In this document: piece by piece, positions 1 through 7,456 of the stretch
How positions within the stretch are numbered: the first letter of the stretch is position 1
Layout of the letters: every line of letters starts with the position of its first letter
Assembly (NCBI RefSeq): GCF_036697405.1
Contig: NZ_JBAHWA010000014.1
Span: 1-64,000, forward strand
DNA: 64,000 bases
Direction of reading: 5' to 3'
DNA from: Lysobacter sp036697405
GTDB lineage: Bacteria; Pseudomonadota; Gammaproteobacteria; Xanthomonadales; Xanthomonadaceae
Program-made: the position numbers and the translations under genes
Notes under the pieces: model-generated
What the model saw: the letters and a program-made list of their open reading frames with translations, nothing else
What the model was told of the DNA's origin: nothing
Databases searched by the model: none

Positions 1-1200
1 CGCGACGGCACTACCAACGCGTTGCTGCAGGGCTACACCTACGACGCCACCGGCAACCGCACCAGCAAGACCGATGCGGGCGCCACCCAGGCTTACACCT
101 ACCCGAGCACCAGCCACCGCCTATCGCAGATCGGCGCCACCGCCCGCAGCTACGACGCGGTAGGCAACACCACCGCCGTCGGCGGCACTGCCCAGGAGTA
201 CGTCTACACCGCCGCCAACCGCATGGGCCAGGTGAAGCAGGGCGGCAATGCGGTGATGAACTATGCCTATAACGGCAAGGGCGAGCAGACGCGGCGCTAC
301 CCGACCAGCACATCAACTGCGCAAACCTACGCAAGCTACGACGAGGCGGGGCATACGGTCGGCATCTACGACCACGCCGGCAACCGCATCCAGGAAGTCA
401 TCTGGCTGAACGACCTGCCAATCGGCGTGATCGCCACCAACAAGCTGCACTACGTCCAGGCCGACCACCTGGGTACGCCGCGTAACGTGATCGATCCGGT
501 GGTGGAGAAATCGGTGTGGGCGTGGCAGCTGGGCAACGAGGCGTTCGGCGGCAGCGCGCCGAATCAAGACCCCGATAACAACGGCGCCGCATTCGTGCTC
601 GATCTGCGGTTCCCGGGGCAGCGCTACGATGTTGTCAGCGGACTAAACTACAACTATTTCCGTGACTATGAGTCTGTCACTGGTCGCTACTTTGAAAGTG
701 ATCCGATCGGACTGTGGGATGGTCCCAGTACTTACGCATACGTGCATTCCACGCCGCTGCATTCGTTTGATATCTATGGTCTTGCCAGGTACTACGGATT
801 CTCCCCTCCTAGGGAGAAAGAGATGCGTGCTGCAAACGAAGAGGCCATCCAGCGTCTGCGGAAATGCTCAGGTTGCACGGATTGCGGTCCGAATGGGTAC
901 TACAGTGGGTACTGTATCTCCGATATGGAGAAAGAGCTGATCATTGCTAAGCTTCATGACGCGGAGTATCGCTACGTGCCACGGCAAGTATTTACGGTTG
1001 ATAATCCGCCACGGCCAGTAGATGCAATCCATGTAAATGGTGATCTAGTGGACGTGTATCCTCATATGTTCATGTCGGCAAAGGCTTGCTCTTTGGCCAG
1101 CTTGCTTGCTCATGAGGCCGGCCACCAAGCACAGGTGCGAAACGGCCATCAGAGAATTTTCTTTATGGAAGAACGTTGTTTCGGATGCAAGAAATGGTGA
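1..1200 (+). CDS. RHS repeat protein, C-terminal part with metalloprotease-like toxin tip (5' truncated by window)
   Basis: The reading frame is open from base 1, so this is the 3' part of a larger RHS/YD-repeat gene. YD repeats (YDATGNRT, YDAVGNTT) are followed by the conserved RHS core signature GRYFESDPIGL (682-714), which closes the secreted shell and precedes the variable toxin tip. The tip (about 784-1197, 138 residues) is Cys-rich and carries HEAGH (1111-1125), an HExxH zinc-protease motif, with a Glu pair (MEER) about 18 residues further on as possible third ligand. The tip is visibly less GC-rich than the shell, as expected for an exchangeable polymorphic-toxin domain. That RHS proteins deliver C-terminal toxins is established; protease activity of this tip is inferred from the motif alone. 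Confidence 0.9.
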   Translation, partial: RDGTTNALLQGYTYDATGNRTSKTDAGATQAYTYPSTSHRLSQIGATARSYDAVGNTTAVGGTAQEYVYTAANRMGQVKQGGNAVMNYAYNGKGEQTRRYPTSTSTAQTYASYDEAGHTVGIYDHAGNRIQEVIWLNDLPIGVIATNKLHYVQADHLGTPRNVIDPVVEKSVWAWQLGNEAFGGSAPNQDPDNNGAAFVLDLRFPGQRYDVVSGLNYNYFRDYESVTGRYFESDPIGLWDGPSTYAYVHSTPLHSFDIYGLARYYGFSPPREKEMRAANEEAIQRLRKCSGCTDCGPNGYYSGYCISDMEKELIIAKLHDAEYRYVPRQVFTVDNPPRPVDAIHVNGDLVDVYPHMFMSAKACSLASLLAHEAGHQAQVRNGHQRIFFMEERCFGCKKW

Positions 1201-1205
1201 TCTTT

Positions 1206-1670
1206 ATGCAAACAAAAGCACTTGCCCTCGCGATCTCTTGCCTGACGATTGCCAGCTGTGCATCTGGTGATGTTCGCGAATGCACAGGAAAAAGTATGGA
1301 TATAGCACCCGAAAAAATAGGGAGCGGAGATGTAATCGATGATGTCAAATGGTTGATGGGGGCGGAACGGGTCAAGTCGCAAGCAATTAAGCGTCTAGGC
1401 TCTCCGAAAGACCTGCCCTCAGGAGAGTCTGCTTGGAGCTATGGCATTAGGCGTGAGGGGCGCGACTGCAATGAAGATGGCACGTACACGAGCACGTTCC
1501 ATGTTCGCTACGCGATCATATCGATGGATTTTGATGCTCGGTCCTGCAATGTCAAAGAAAGCACATACATATCTTCAAGTGCTGAGGTAGACCCGTTCGG
1601 ACCCGAGGCTGCCATCTCAGAGGAGACCATGAGTTGTGAGCGGTTTGTCGCCCGCGAGCAAGGGAGGTAG
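1206..1670 (+). CDS. lipoprotein, candidate immunity protein for the RHS tip
   Basis: It encodes 154 residues starting 5 bp after the RHS stop. I chose ATG 1206 because GGTGA (1196-1200) lies just upstream and the product then begins with a short basic segment, a hydrophobic stretch and the lipobox TIASC, so it should be a lipidated periplasmic or outer-membrane protein. In-frame starts at 1185 and 1194 are possible. No family was recognised. Position directly behind a toxin tip and base composition similar to the tip suggest a cognate immunity protein; a lipoprotein would fit a toxin that acts in the periplasm. Function is inferred from context only. Confidence 0.7.
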   Translation: MQTKALALAISCLTIASCASGDVRECTGKSMDIAPEKIGSGDVIDDVKWLMGAERVKSQAIKRLGSPKDLPSGESAWSYGIRREGRDCNEDGTYTSTFHVRYAIISMDFDARSCNVKESTYISSSAEVDPFGPEAAISEETMSCERFVAREQGR

Positions 1671-1682
1671 CGCTGGAAACAG

Positions 1683-1700
1683 GGGTCAGAGTGCACTTTC
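1683..1700 (+). repeat. left terminal inverted repeat of the RAYT element
   Basis: GGGTCAGAGTGCACTTTC. Its reverse complement matches 2489-2507 except for one C/G substitution and one extra A, which makes it an inverted terminal pair around the transposase gene. Confidence 0.8.
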
Positions 1701-1720
1701 AGCTACAGCGCCCCGCCAGC

Positions 1721-2407
1721 TCACGCCTTATGTGGCCGCCCGATCTTCGCCGGTCCGGCGCGACGCTGTAGTTGTTCCTCGATCATGGTGCGGAAGCGAT
1801 CTCCGCCGAGTGCGTGCTGGCGTTGTAGGCGCAGTCGAATGACATCTAACTCTTCTGGGTCGAGCGCTTCTTCGACGAACGCGCGATACGCATGTGCGCG
1901 GTGTTCGGTCTGCGGGTCCAATGCCAGGTAGGCGGAGTGCGCGGTGATCAGTGGGGCGTGTTCGCCTAGCGCATTGGCGTGATAGCTAGACCAGCGATAC
2001 AGGCTAGGCGTGGGCACCAACCCTGCCCGTACGGGGTTGAGCTCGATGTAGCGGTAGCACCGCAGTAGGTAATGGTCGCTGTCCACCAGGCAAGCCTTGT
2101 AACGCCCCTCCCAAAGCGTACCGGTGCGGTGGTATCGATCGTTCACGTAGCGGACAAAGCGTCGGCCGAGTGCTTGCATCATCGAGCCGACTTGACCCGT
2201 CTGGGACGGCGTCACTAGCAGGTGCACGTGATTGGTCGTCAGGACATAGGCGTGGACCGCGCAACCTATGCGCCCGGCGATATCGCTAAGTTCGCTCAGA
2301 TAGCGAGTACGATCGATCTCCTCGAAGAAGCAGGGGCGGCGATCATTGCCGCGCTGTACGACGTGTTGAGGGACGTGCGGCAGGTCGAGACGGGGCTGGC
2401 GGGGCAT
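1721..2407 (-). CDS. REP-associated tyrosine transposase (RAYT, Y1_Tnp)
   Basis: This is a 228-residue HUH/Y1 single-strand transposase. Typical RAYT landmarks are present: start MPRQPRLDLP, HVVQRGNDRRPCFF, the metal-binding HUH motif in TTNHVHLLVTP, GTLWEGRYKA, and YIELNPVRAGLV. I place the start at MPRQ (2405-2407); an upstream in-frame ATG at 2452 adds 15 residues that do not resemble the family. RAYTs are domesticated relatives of IS200/IS605 that act on REP-type hairpins. Length and motifs look intact, so the enzyme could be functional. Confidence 0.92.
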   Translation of the reverse strand: MPRQPRLDLPHVPQHVVQRGNDRRPCFFEEIDRTRYLSELSDIAGRIGCAVHAYVLTTNHVHLLVTPSQTGQVGSMMQALGRRFVRYVNDRYHRTGTLWEGRYKACLVDSDHYLLRCYRYIELNPVRAGLVPTPSLYRWSSYHANALGEHAPLITAHSAYLALDPQTEHRAHAYRAFVEEALDPEELDVIRLRLQRQHALGGDRFRTMIEEQLQRRAGPAKIGRPHKA

Positions 2408-2488
2408 GCGACGTTTCCATGCGAGCTGCGTGCAGTCTCCGAGAATCGCCATTGGACATCCGTAGGCGGGCGCCGGCCGTTTGGGTAG

Positions 2489-2507
2489 GAAAAGTCCACT
2501 CTGACCC
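2489..2507 (-). repeat. right terminal inverted repeat of the RAYT element
   Basis: GAAAAGTCCACTCTGACCC, the near-perfect reverse complement of 1683-1700. Confidence 0.8.
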
Positions 2508-2510
2508 TAG

Positions 2511-2645
2511 TTCTGCAACTATGTTGATTATGCTCGAGCAAATGGTATGCAGTTCAACTTGTTCGTTAGGCCTGGTGCGCAATTGTCAGCGCCCCTAGAA
2601 GCTGCAGTTAGGTCTGGAGAAGTAGCTCTGAAGGTTATTCCATGA
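2511..2645 (+). pseudogene. orphan RHS toxin C-terminal tip, truncated at its 5' side
   Basis: An open frame of about 44 codons with no start, running from the right edge of the RAYT element to TGA 2643-2645. It reads NYVDYARANGMQFNLF, then VRPGAQLSAPLEAAVRSG, and ends LKVIP. This pattern (YVDYA..NGM.F.L.VRPGAQLS.PL..A...G.V.LK.IP, then stop) is familiar to me as the very C-terminus of RHS/polymorphic toxins of the restriction-endonuclease-fold class. The frame meets a TAG at 2508-2510, at the element boundary. The stop overlaps the ATG of the next gene (ATGA), the arrangement expected of a toxin-immunity pair. It is a remnant, not an expressed protein on its own. Confidence 0.75.
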
Positions 2646-3259
2646 ATGAGAAGCGAAAGACTGCTGCTGAGCTCATCGCTGAGCTAGGCTCTGACCCCGA
2701 GCACCAAGCGATGCTTGCCCGGAAAGAGGAGGAGCGAAAGCAACTTCAAGAAGAATGGGATCGAGCGGCTCAGCCCATCGTGGAAGGGCTGCGTGCTGCC
2801 GGCGTGAACGTGCAGGTGGTGGCGGACTTGCTTGATGGTCGAGAACTTGACCCAGCCATCATTCCTATCCTACTGGAGCACGTGAAACGGCTCGAGTACC
2901 CAGATCAGATCCGGGAAATGCTGCTGCGTGCCCTCGGTTCGCCGGTAGCGCGGCCGTACTGGGATGAGTTGGTCGCGCTGTTCGAGCAGAACGCCGCGCA
3001 TCTGTCGCCAGCGATTCATTACGTGGCTGCAATTGCGCTGGATGGCGCCTTCAGCGATGCAGTGATCGACGATCTACTGCGGCTGGTCAAGGATCCTCGC
3101 TTGGGCCATGCCCGCGCCCCGCTGCTGTTTGCGCTGAAGCGTTCCAAAGACCCAAGGGCGAAGATGCTGCTGCTGGAGTTGCGTGAAGATCCCAGCATCG
3201 GGGGCGAGGTCAAGAGAATGCGCCGCTTGGATCGAAAGCGCGGCGGTACGGCTGGTTAA
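2642..3259 (+). CDS. HEAT-like repeat protein, probable immunity protein for the orphan RHS tip
   Basis: The 205-residue protein has a charged, probably coiled-coil N-terminus (residues 1-45) followed by helical repeats such as PIILLEHVKRL-like, REMLLRALGSP, IHYVAAIALDGA and LLRLVKDP, which look like HEAT/ARM units. There is no signal peptide, so it is cytosolic. The start codon overlaps the stop of the toxin remnant in ATGA, indicating former translational coupling. Small HEAT-like proteins downstream of polymorphic-toxin tips are frequently immunity proteins. This role is inferred from position and fold type. Confidence 0.75.
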   Translation: MNEKRKTAAELIAELGSDPEHQAMLARKEEERKQLQEEWDRAAQPIVEGLRAAGVNVQVVADLLDGRELDPAIIPILLEHVKRLEYPDQIREMLLRALGSPVARPYWDELVALFEQNAAHLSPAIHYVAAIALDGAFSDAVIDDLLRLVKDPRLGHARAPLLFALKRSKDPRAKMLLLELREDPSIGGEVKRMRRLDRKRGGTAG

Positions 3260-3437
3260 GAGAAGATCTGACATCCCCGGGGACTTGGAGGCGGGGAGGG
3301 CGCATGTTTCCTGAGTTCCTTGTGGCTGCGCTTTGCGTTGTTGTACGGCCGTGCGGTGAGCCGGTGATCGCCCGGTGCGGCCGCGCGCTAAAGTCGCAGG
3401 CAATCGTTCGCTCGATGGATCCAAGGAGCCAAGCCTC

Positions 3438-4001
3438 ATGGAAGAAGCTACCCGCGCCCCGGCGCGCTTCGCGTGCCTGATCCTGGCCTGCGGCCTGTTC
3501 TCGATGAGCGTCTGCGCAGCCCCACCCGAGAGCAATCCAGTAGCGCACACGTACGCGCAAACCTACGGCGTGTCCGTGGACGAGGCCGAGCGCCGACTCG
3601 CGCGGCAGGCCGATATCGGTGCGCTGGAGCAGCGTATGCAGGCCGAGCGGCCGGACACGTTCGCGGGGCTGTATATCGAGCATCGGCCGGCCTACCGGGT
3701 GGTGGTGCGTTTCACCGGCGACGCCCAGGCGCAGTTGGCCGCTTACACCGGCGATCCGCTGTACGTGGCGCAGACCGCGCCGCGGTCGTTGCAGGTATTG
3801 CGCGGCACGCAGGACTTGCTGGGCCAGCGGCTGCACGCGGCGGGGATCGAGTTCATGTCCGGGACTGACGTGAAGACCTCACAGGTCGATATCTATGTGC
3901 TGGACGTGGAGAAGGCCATGGAGTGCCTAGCGGAGCTGCCCGTGATGAAGGAAGGCTTCGTCCGAGTGCACAAGACCGGCGGCTTCATCGAAACGACATA
4001 G
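3438..4001 (+). CDS. secreted protein of unknown function, protease-propeptide-like
   Basis: The 187-residue protein starts at ATG 3438, which gives a signal peptide with hydrophobic core (residues 11-27) and AXA cleavage near CAA-P. The mature part contains YAQTYGVSVDEAERRLARQ, a hydrophobic strand YRVVVRFTG, and QVDIYVLD. To me this resembles the N-terminal region that precedes some secreted S1 (alpha-lytic/streptogrisin) proteases, yet no protease domain follows. It might be a stand-alone inhibitor- or chaperone-like module; I cannot assign it. Confidence 0.6.
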   Translation: MEEATRAPARFACLILACGLFSMSVCAAPPESNPVAHTYAQTYGVSVDEAERRLARQADIGALEQRMQAERPDTFAGLYIEHRPAYRVVVRFTGDAQAQLAAYTGDPLYVAQTAPRSLQVLRGTQDLLGQRLHAAGIEFMSGTDVKTSQVDIYVLDVEKAMECLAELPVMKEGFVRVHKTGGFIETT

Positions 4002-4046
4002 CCCATCTGCCATCGTCGCCCGGTCGGCTGACCGCAGGAGACACGC

Positions 4047-4439
4047 ATGGACCGATACACCGCCAGTTGCCTGTGCGGCGACGTCCGAGTGGTGGCGTCG
4101 GGCCGCCCCTATCGGGTGGGCCTGTGCCATTGCCTGGATTGCCGCAAGCACAGCGGCTCGGTATTTCACGGCTCGGCGATCTTCCCCGAGGACGCGGTCG
4201 CCATCGAGGGCGAGATCCGCGACTACGGCGGGCGCTGCTTCTGTCCGCGCTGCGGTTCGTCGGTGTTCGCGCGCAGCGGCGACGAGATCGAGCTGAGCCT
4301 GGGCGCCTTGGACGTTCCGGGCGACCTGATCCCGACCTACGAAAGCTGGAGCGTCCGCCGCGAGCCCTGGCTGCCGCCGTTTCCGCTGAAGCGCGGCTAC
4401 GTGCGGGATCGCGAAGGCACGGGACGGTCCGAGGATTGA
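4047..4439 (+). CDS. GFA family zinc protein (CENP-V/GFA domain)
   Basis: The 130-residue protein has the Cys pattern of the GFA fold: CLCGDVRV near residue 9, CHCLDCRKHSGS near 32, and CFCPRCGSSVF near 66, which bind two zinc ions. Members include glutathione-dependent formaldehyde-activating enzyme (Gfa), but most are uncharacterised, so formaldehyde or glutathione chemistry should not be assumed. An AGGAGA ribosome site lies just upstream. It begins 45 bp after the preceding gene on the same strand. Confidence 0.88.
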   Translation: MDRYTASCLCGDVRVVASGRPYRVGLCHCLDCRKHSGSVFHGSAIFPEDAVAIEGEIRDYGGRCFCPRCGSSVFARSGDEIELSLGALDVPGDLIPTYESWSVRREPWLPPFPLKRGYVRDREGTGRSED

Positions 4440-4600
4440 GGGTAGGGCGGCCGGCGCGCCGGTAGCCCGTCACGGCGGATGCGAGCACCGTCGCCCTGTT
4501 CGACGACGGTGGAGCCATGGGCGCGCGACGCACCCAGGTGCCGTCGACCGATCCACGCCCGATCAAGCCGCCATGCCTTGGCGCCGCGCCCAGCGCGATC

Positions 4601-5161
4601 TCAGAAGTCCCTGACCTTGAAGCGGATACGGTAGCTGGCGCCGTCGCCGATGTAGGACAGCACGGGCTCTTGTCCGGGGGCGATCCTGAGGTGCCGGGAG
4701 CGCGCGATGGGATCGTCGTCGCCCACGGGCCAGGTGGTGGCGAGCCCGACCGTGCCCTCGATGGCGGTGATCACGATGTTGGCCGAGGCAGCCAACTGTG
4801 CCTCGCTGGGCTGGCCGCCGCCGCCGAGCTGCAGCGCCCCCATGCGCGTGGTCCAGGCCAGGTTGGCCTGCGCCCTCACCAGGTCCAAGAACTTGGCGCC
4901 GTTGTCGAGAAAGTCGTTGTCCTCGTCGCGTTCCAGCAGGCCGACGACGTACAGCGAGTCGTCGAAGTAGCGCCCGATCTTGATATCGTTGCCGCGGCTT
5001 TGCCCGTCTTCGAAATCGGCGAAAGCGCTGGGATGGATGACGGACATCGAGTTGTGGAACGGTGCGCGGGTATTGCCTCGGAATACCAGCAGGTAGATGT
5101 CGTCGGATGAGTCGATCGATGCGTGGCAGGTGGTTTGGTCGACGCAGACATACGGGTCCAT
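4601..5161 (-). CDS. conserved-looking hypothetical protein
   Basis: The 186-residue protein starts at ATG 5161, chosen because AGGAAAG lies about 8 bp upstream; an in-frame ATG 39 bp further out has no such site. It has no signal peptide or membrane segment. It shows alternating strands (DIYLLVFRG, LYVVGLLERD, NIVITAIEGTVG) and a Cys-rich beginning. I do not recognise a family. It is transcribed towards the GFA gene, with 161 bp between their 3' ends. Confidence 0.65.
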   Translation of the reverse strand: MDPYVCVDQTTCHASIDSSDDIYLLVFRGNTRAPFHNSMSVIHPSAFADFEDGQSRGNDIKIGRYFDDSLYVVGLLERDEDNDFLDNGAKFLDLVRAQANLAWTTRMGALQLGGGGQPSEAQLAASANIVITAIEGTVGLATTWPVGDDDPIARSRHLRIAPGQEPVLSYIGDGASYRIRFKVRDF

Positions 5162-5276
5162 TCGTATCTTTCCTGTTTCGGTGGGGCGTTTCCCGTTCAA
5201 CGCAGGACACCGCCGCCGTCGGCCAAGCCCGGGGCTTCTCAGGACGGAGCGCAGATATGTCCGGCTTTTCGCGCCC

Positions 5277-5951
5277 CTAGGCGGGCTCTGCGCTAGGCGC
5301 CGGCGCGCGGTGCGCCCAGCGCGTCACGGCGGACGCCAACTCGAACACCAGCAGCGGCGCGGCCCAGCTCAGCCACAGCAGCGTCGGAATCAGCACGGCC
5401 GGATGCGTCAGCGCCATAACGCCCGGCACCTGGATCGACAGGCGGAACACCATCGGCGCCAGGGTGACGATGTAGTTGCGCAGCATCCAGCGCCGGTGCG
5501 CCTGGGTACGGCCGGCGCGAATGGCGAGGTAGCCCGGCAGCGCGGTGCACAGCCATGCCAGCGCGGTGGCGGCGAAGGCCGCCTGCAGGGCGAAGCCGCC
5601 GGGCGTGGTGGCGATCAAGCCGGCCGCGCCGGCGCAGGCCACCAGCATCGCGCTCAGGTATACGCGGCCGGTCCAGCGGTGCGCACGCGGGTAGGCGTTG
5701 CGCAGCCGCGCGATGAACTGCAGCGGCCCCAGCAGCGCGGTCAGGGCGCCGCCGGCCAGGTGCGTCCACAGCCAGGCGCGGCGCGACCAGAACATGCCGT
5801 AGGCGGCGGGGTCCTGCGCTGCGTACTTGTGATAGCTGCCCCACAGGAAATGCAGCACCAGCGTCACCGCCACCAGCCACAGCACGGCCCAGGTGGCGCG
5901 GCGGGATGCGTTGGCGGTGGAGCTCGCGGTATGGCGGGAATGGACCATCAC
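5277..5951 (-). CDS. DUF2306-type membrane protein
   Basis: The 224-residue integral membrane protein has about six hydrophobic segments (starting near residues 22, 62, 100, 125, 165, 190). Landmarks of the DUF2306 family are visible: a histidine in the second segment (WTHLAGGALTALLGPLQF), the RAHRWTGRVYL loop, and AHRRWMLRNYIVTLAP. The conserved histidines suggest a heme- or metal-related role, but the family has no established function. Confidence 0.85.
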   Translation of the reverse strand: MMVHSRHTASSTANASRRATWAVLWLVAVTLVLHFLWGSYHKYAAQDPAAYGMFWSRRAWLWTHLAGGALTALLGPLQFIARLRNAYPRAHRWTGRVYLSAMLVACAGAAGLIATTPGGFALQAAFAATALAWLCTALPGYLAIRAGRTQAHRRWMLRNYIVTLAPMVFRLSIQVPGVMALTHPAVLIPTLLWLSWAAPLLVFELASAVTRWAHRAPAPSAEPA

Positions 5952-6068
5952 TGCCTCGCTGGCGGAGGGTGCCTACTCGCCGGATCATAGCCGACGGTTT
6001 TGCGCGTTCCGAAGCGCGTGCGCCCGACTCGACGCAGGTTGGGCACGGCCCGGCTCAGGCCGCCGATC

Positions 6069-6689
6069 TCACTGCGATGAGGTTCCGGCCCGCATCATGG
6101 CGTCCAGCAAGGCTTGCTGCCCGGTGCGCTCCAGGCCCGCGAGGATCTCGCTGCGGTCGCCCGGGCGCTCGTTCTGGCCCAGTTTGAACTTGGCGTAGCC
6201 CGCGACCACGCGGGCGCGGAAAGCGACCACGTGCGGGGCGAGTTTGTCGTAGCGCGCGCCCATGTCGGCGACCGACCAGGCGGCCGGGCGCTCGCGTTCC
6301 ATGTGATCGACCAGGCGATTGAGCGCGAGTTCGGTGGCCTCGGCGCTGTCGTCGAAGGCGACGTCGATGTCCAACTGCACGGTTTCGTAGTTCCAGGTCG
6401 GCGCCTGGGTGCGGTCGCTCAGCCACGAGGGCGAGATGTAGCCGTGCGCGCCCTGGAATACCGCCAGCGCGCGCGGCTCCCGCCGCAGCAGCTCCGTGTG
6501 CGGGTGCACGCGCGGCATGTGGCCCAGCAGGGTCATGGCGCCGTCGGCGTCGCGTTCCAGCAGCAGGGGCAGCGGCGTGGCCAGCGGCGTGCCGGCGGCG
6601 GAGCTGATCACCAGGGCGAAGGGATGCGCGGCGATCATGCGGTCGGTGTCCGCGAGCGAGCCGGGTTTGTAGACGGGGTGGGTGTTCAT
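6069..6689 (-). CDS. PaiB-like FMN-binding negative transcriptional regulator
   Basis: The 206-residue protein starts MNTHPVYKPG at 6689. PaiB features are clear: ALVISSAAGTPLATPLPLLL, LGHMPRVHPH, VFQGAHGYISPSWL, PTWNYETVQLD, and KFKLGQNERPGDR near the end. The family has the split-barrel flavin-reductase fold; in Bacillus, PaiB takes part in control of sporulation and protease genes. Here the partner PaiA acetyltransferase is absent, so the cellular role is open. Confidence 0.9.
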   Translation of the reverse strand: MNTHPVYKPGSLADTDRMIAAHPFALVISSAAGTPLATPLPLLLERDADGAMTLLGHMPRVHPHTELLRREPRALAVFQGAHGYISPSWLSDRTQAPTWNYETVQLDIDVAFDDSAEATELALNRLVDHMERERPAAWSVADMGARYDKLAPHVVAFRARVVAGYAKFKLGQNERPGDRSEILAGLERTGQQALLDAMMRAGTSSQ

Positions 6690-6743
6690 GTGTGGCCGCG
6701 TCGGTGCGATCGGCCATTCTAGGAGCAAAACTTGCGCCGGCCG

Positions 6744-7100
6744 CTACTGCACGAAGATCAGCAAGACACCGCTCGGGTCCCAGACGTGCAGCACGCTGGC
6801 GTCGTCCACCGGTTCGGGCGGCATGTAGCGCGCGGGCGCGTAGGCGCCGCTGCCCACCACCTGCTTGGCGCGCTGGTGCCAGGCCTCGATGTCGGGCACG
6901 CCGATGACCATCATGAAGTTCTCGGCCCAGTCCTTGACGTAGTAGTTCTGCAGGCGGAAGCGATGGCCGTTCAAGTCGAAATCGGCGGTGCCGCCCCAGC
7001 CTTCGGACATCGTGAAGCCCATGGCCCGGTAGAAGCCCTTGGAGATCTCGAAGTTCTGGGCCGGAACATAGGCCTTGAGGCTGGTGATGCTGAGGGGCAT
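6744..7100 (-). CDS. VOC/glyoxalase-superfamily protein
   Basis: The 118-residue single-domain protein has a vicinal-oxygen-chelate pattern: opening strand ITSLKAYVPAQ, helix FEISKGFYRAMGF, and ending VLHVWDPSGVLLIFVQ. It lacks specific substrate-determining residues that I can recognise. It lies 54 bp upstream of the PaiB-like gene on the same strand and may be cotranscribed with it. Confidence 0.85.
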   Translation of the reverse strand: MPLSITSLKAYVPAQNFEISKGFYRAMGFTMSEGWGGTADFDLNGHRFRLQNYYVKDWAENFMMVIGVPDIEAWHQRAKQVVGSGAYAPARYMPPEPVDDASVLHVWDPSGVLLIFVQ

Positions 7101-7356
7101 GGCTCAGGTTCCTGCGGCAATGACGGAAGGCGGTCGAATTCGATGCCCGGCCATTCAACCATCATCGGCCGCCCGGATGAGGGCGTCGCCGCGGTTATTT
7201 GATTCAGCTCCTTGAACGCACGCCGCCGTAGGCATCGCCATCGCGCGTGCCGCGCCGTCGTGGAAGCCTGCGCCCGTGCTCCGCTTTACGTGCCGCTTGC
7301 TTCGCTGGCCAGGCCTGTTGCTTCGTCGGGCGGCTGATGCGACATTGTTCGCATGT

Positions 7357-7431
7357 TCCGGGGTAGTTCAGCGGTAGAACGCTCGGCTCTTAACCGGGAA
7401 GGCGCTGGTTCGAATCCAGCCCTCGGACCCA
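7357..7431 (+). tRNA. tRNA-Lys(CTT)
   Basis: A full cloverleaf can be drawn: acceptor TCCGGGG/CCTCGGA (one G-T pair), D stem GTTC/GAAC, anticodon stem CTCGG/CCGGG with loop CTCTTAA (anticodon CTT at 7389-7391), a 5-nt variable loop, and T arm GCTGG-TTCGAAT-CCAGC. CCA is encoded at 7429-7431. The discriminator base before CCA is C (7428), unlike the A usual for lysine tRNAs, so this may be an unusual or accessory isoacceptor. Confidence 0.85.
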
Positions 7432-7456
7432 TTCGGTTGCATCCTCAGCCACGCAC

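Larger units (their letters stand above)
1682..2508. mobile_element. RAYT/IS200-like element bounded by inverted repeats
   Basis: The segment contains one Y1-type transposase gene and is bounded by GGGTCAGAGTGCACTTTC (1683-1700) and its near-perfect reverse complement GAAAAGTCCACTCTGACCC (2489-2507). The left end lies 12 bp after the lipoprotein stop; the right end abuts the truncated reading frame of an orphan RHS tip. No target duplication is apparent, as usual for this transposase class. Confidence 0.75.
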
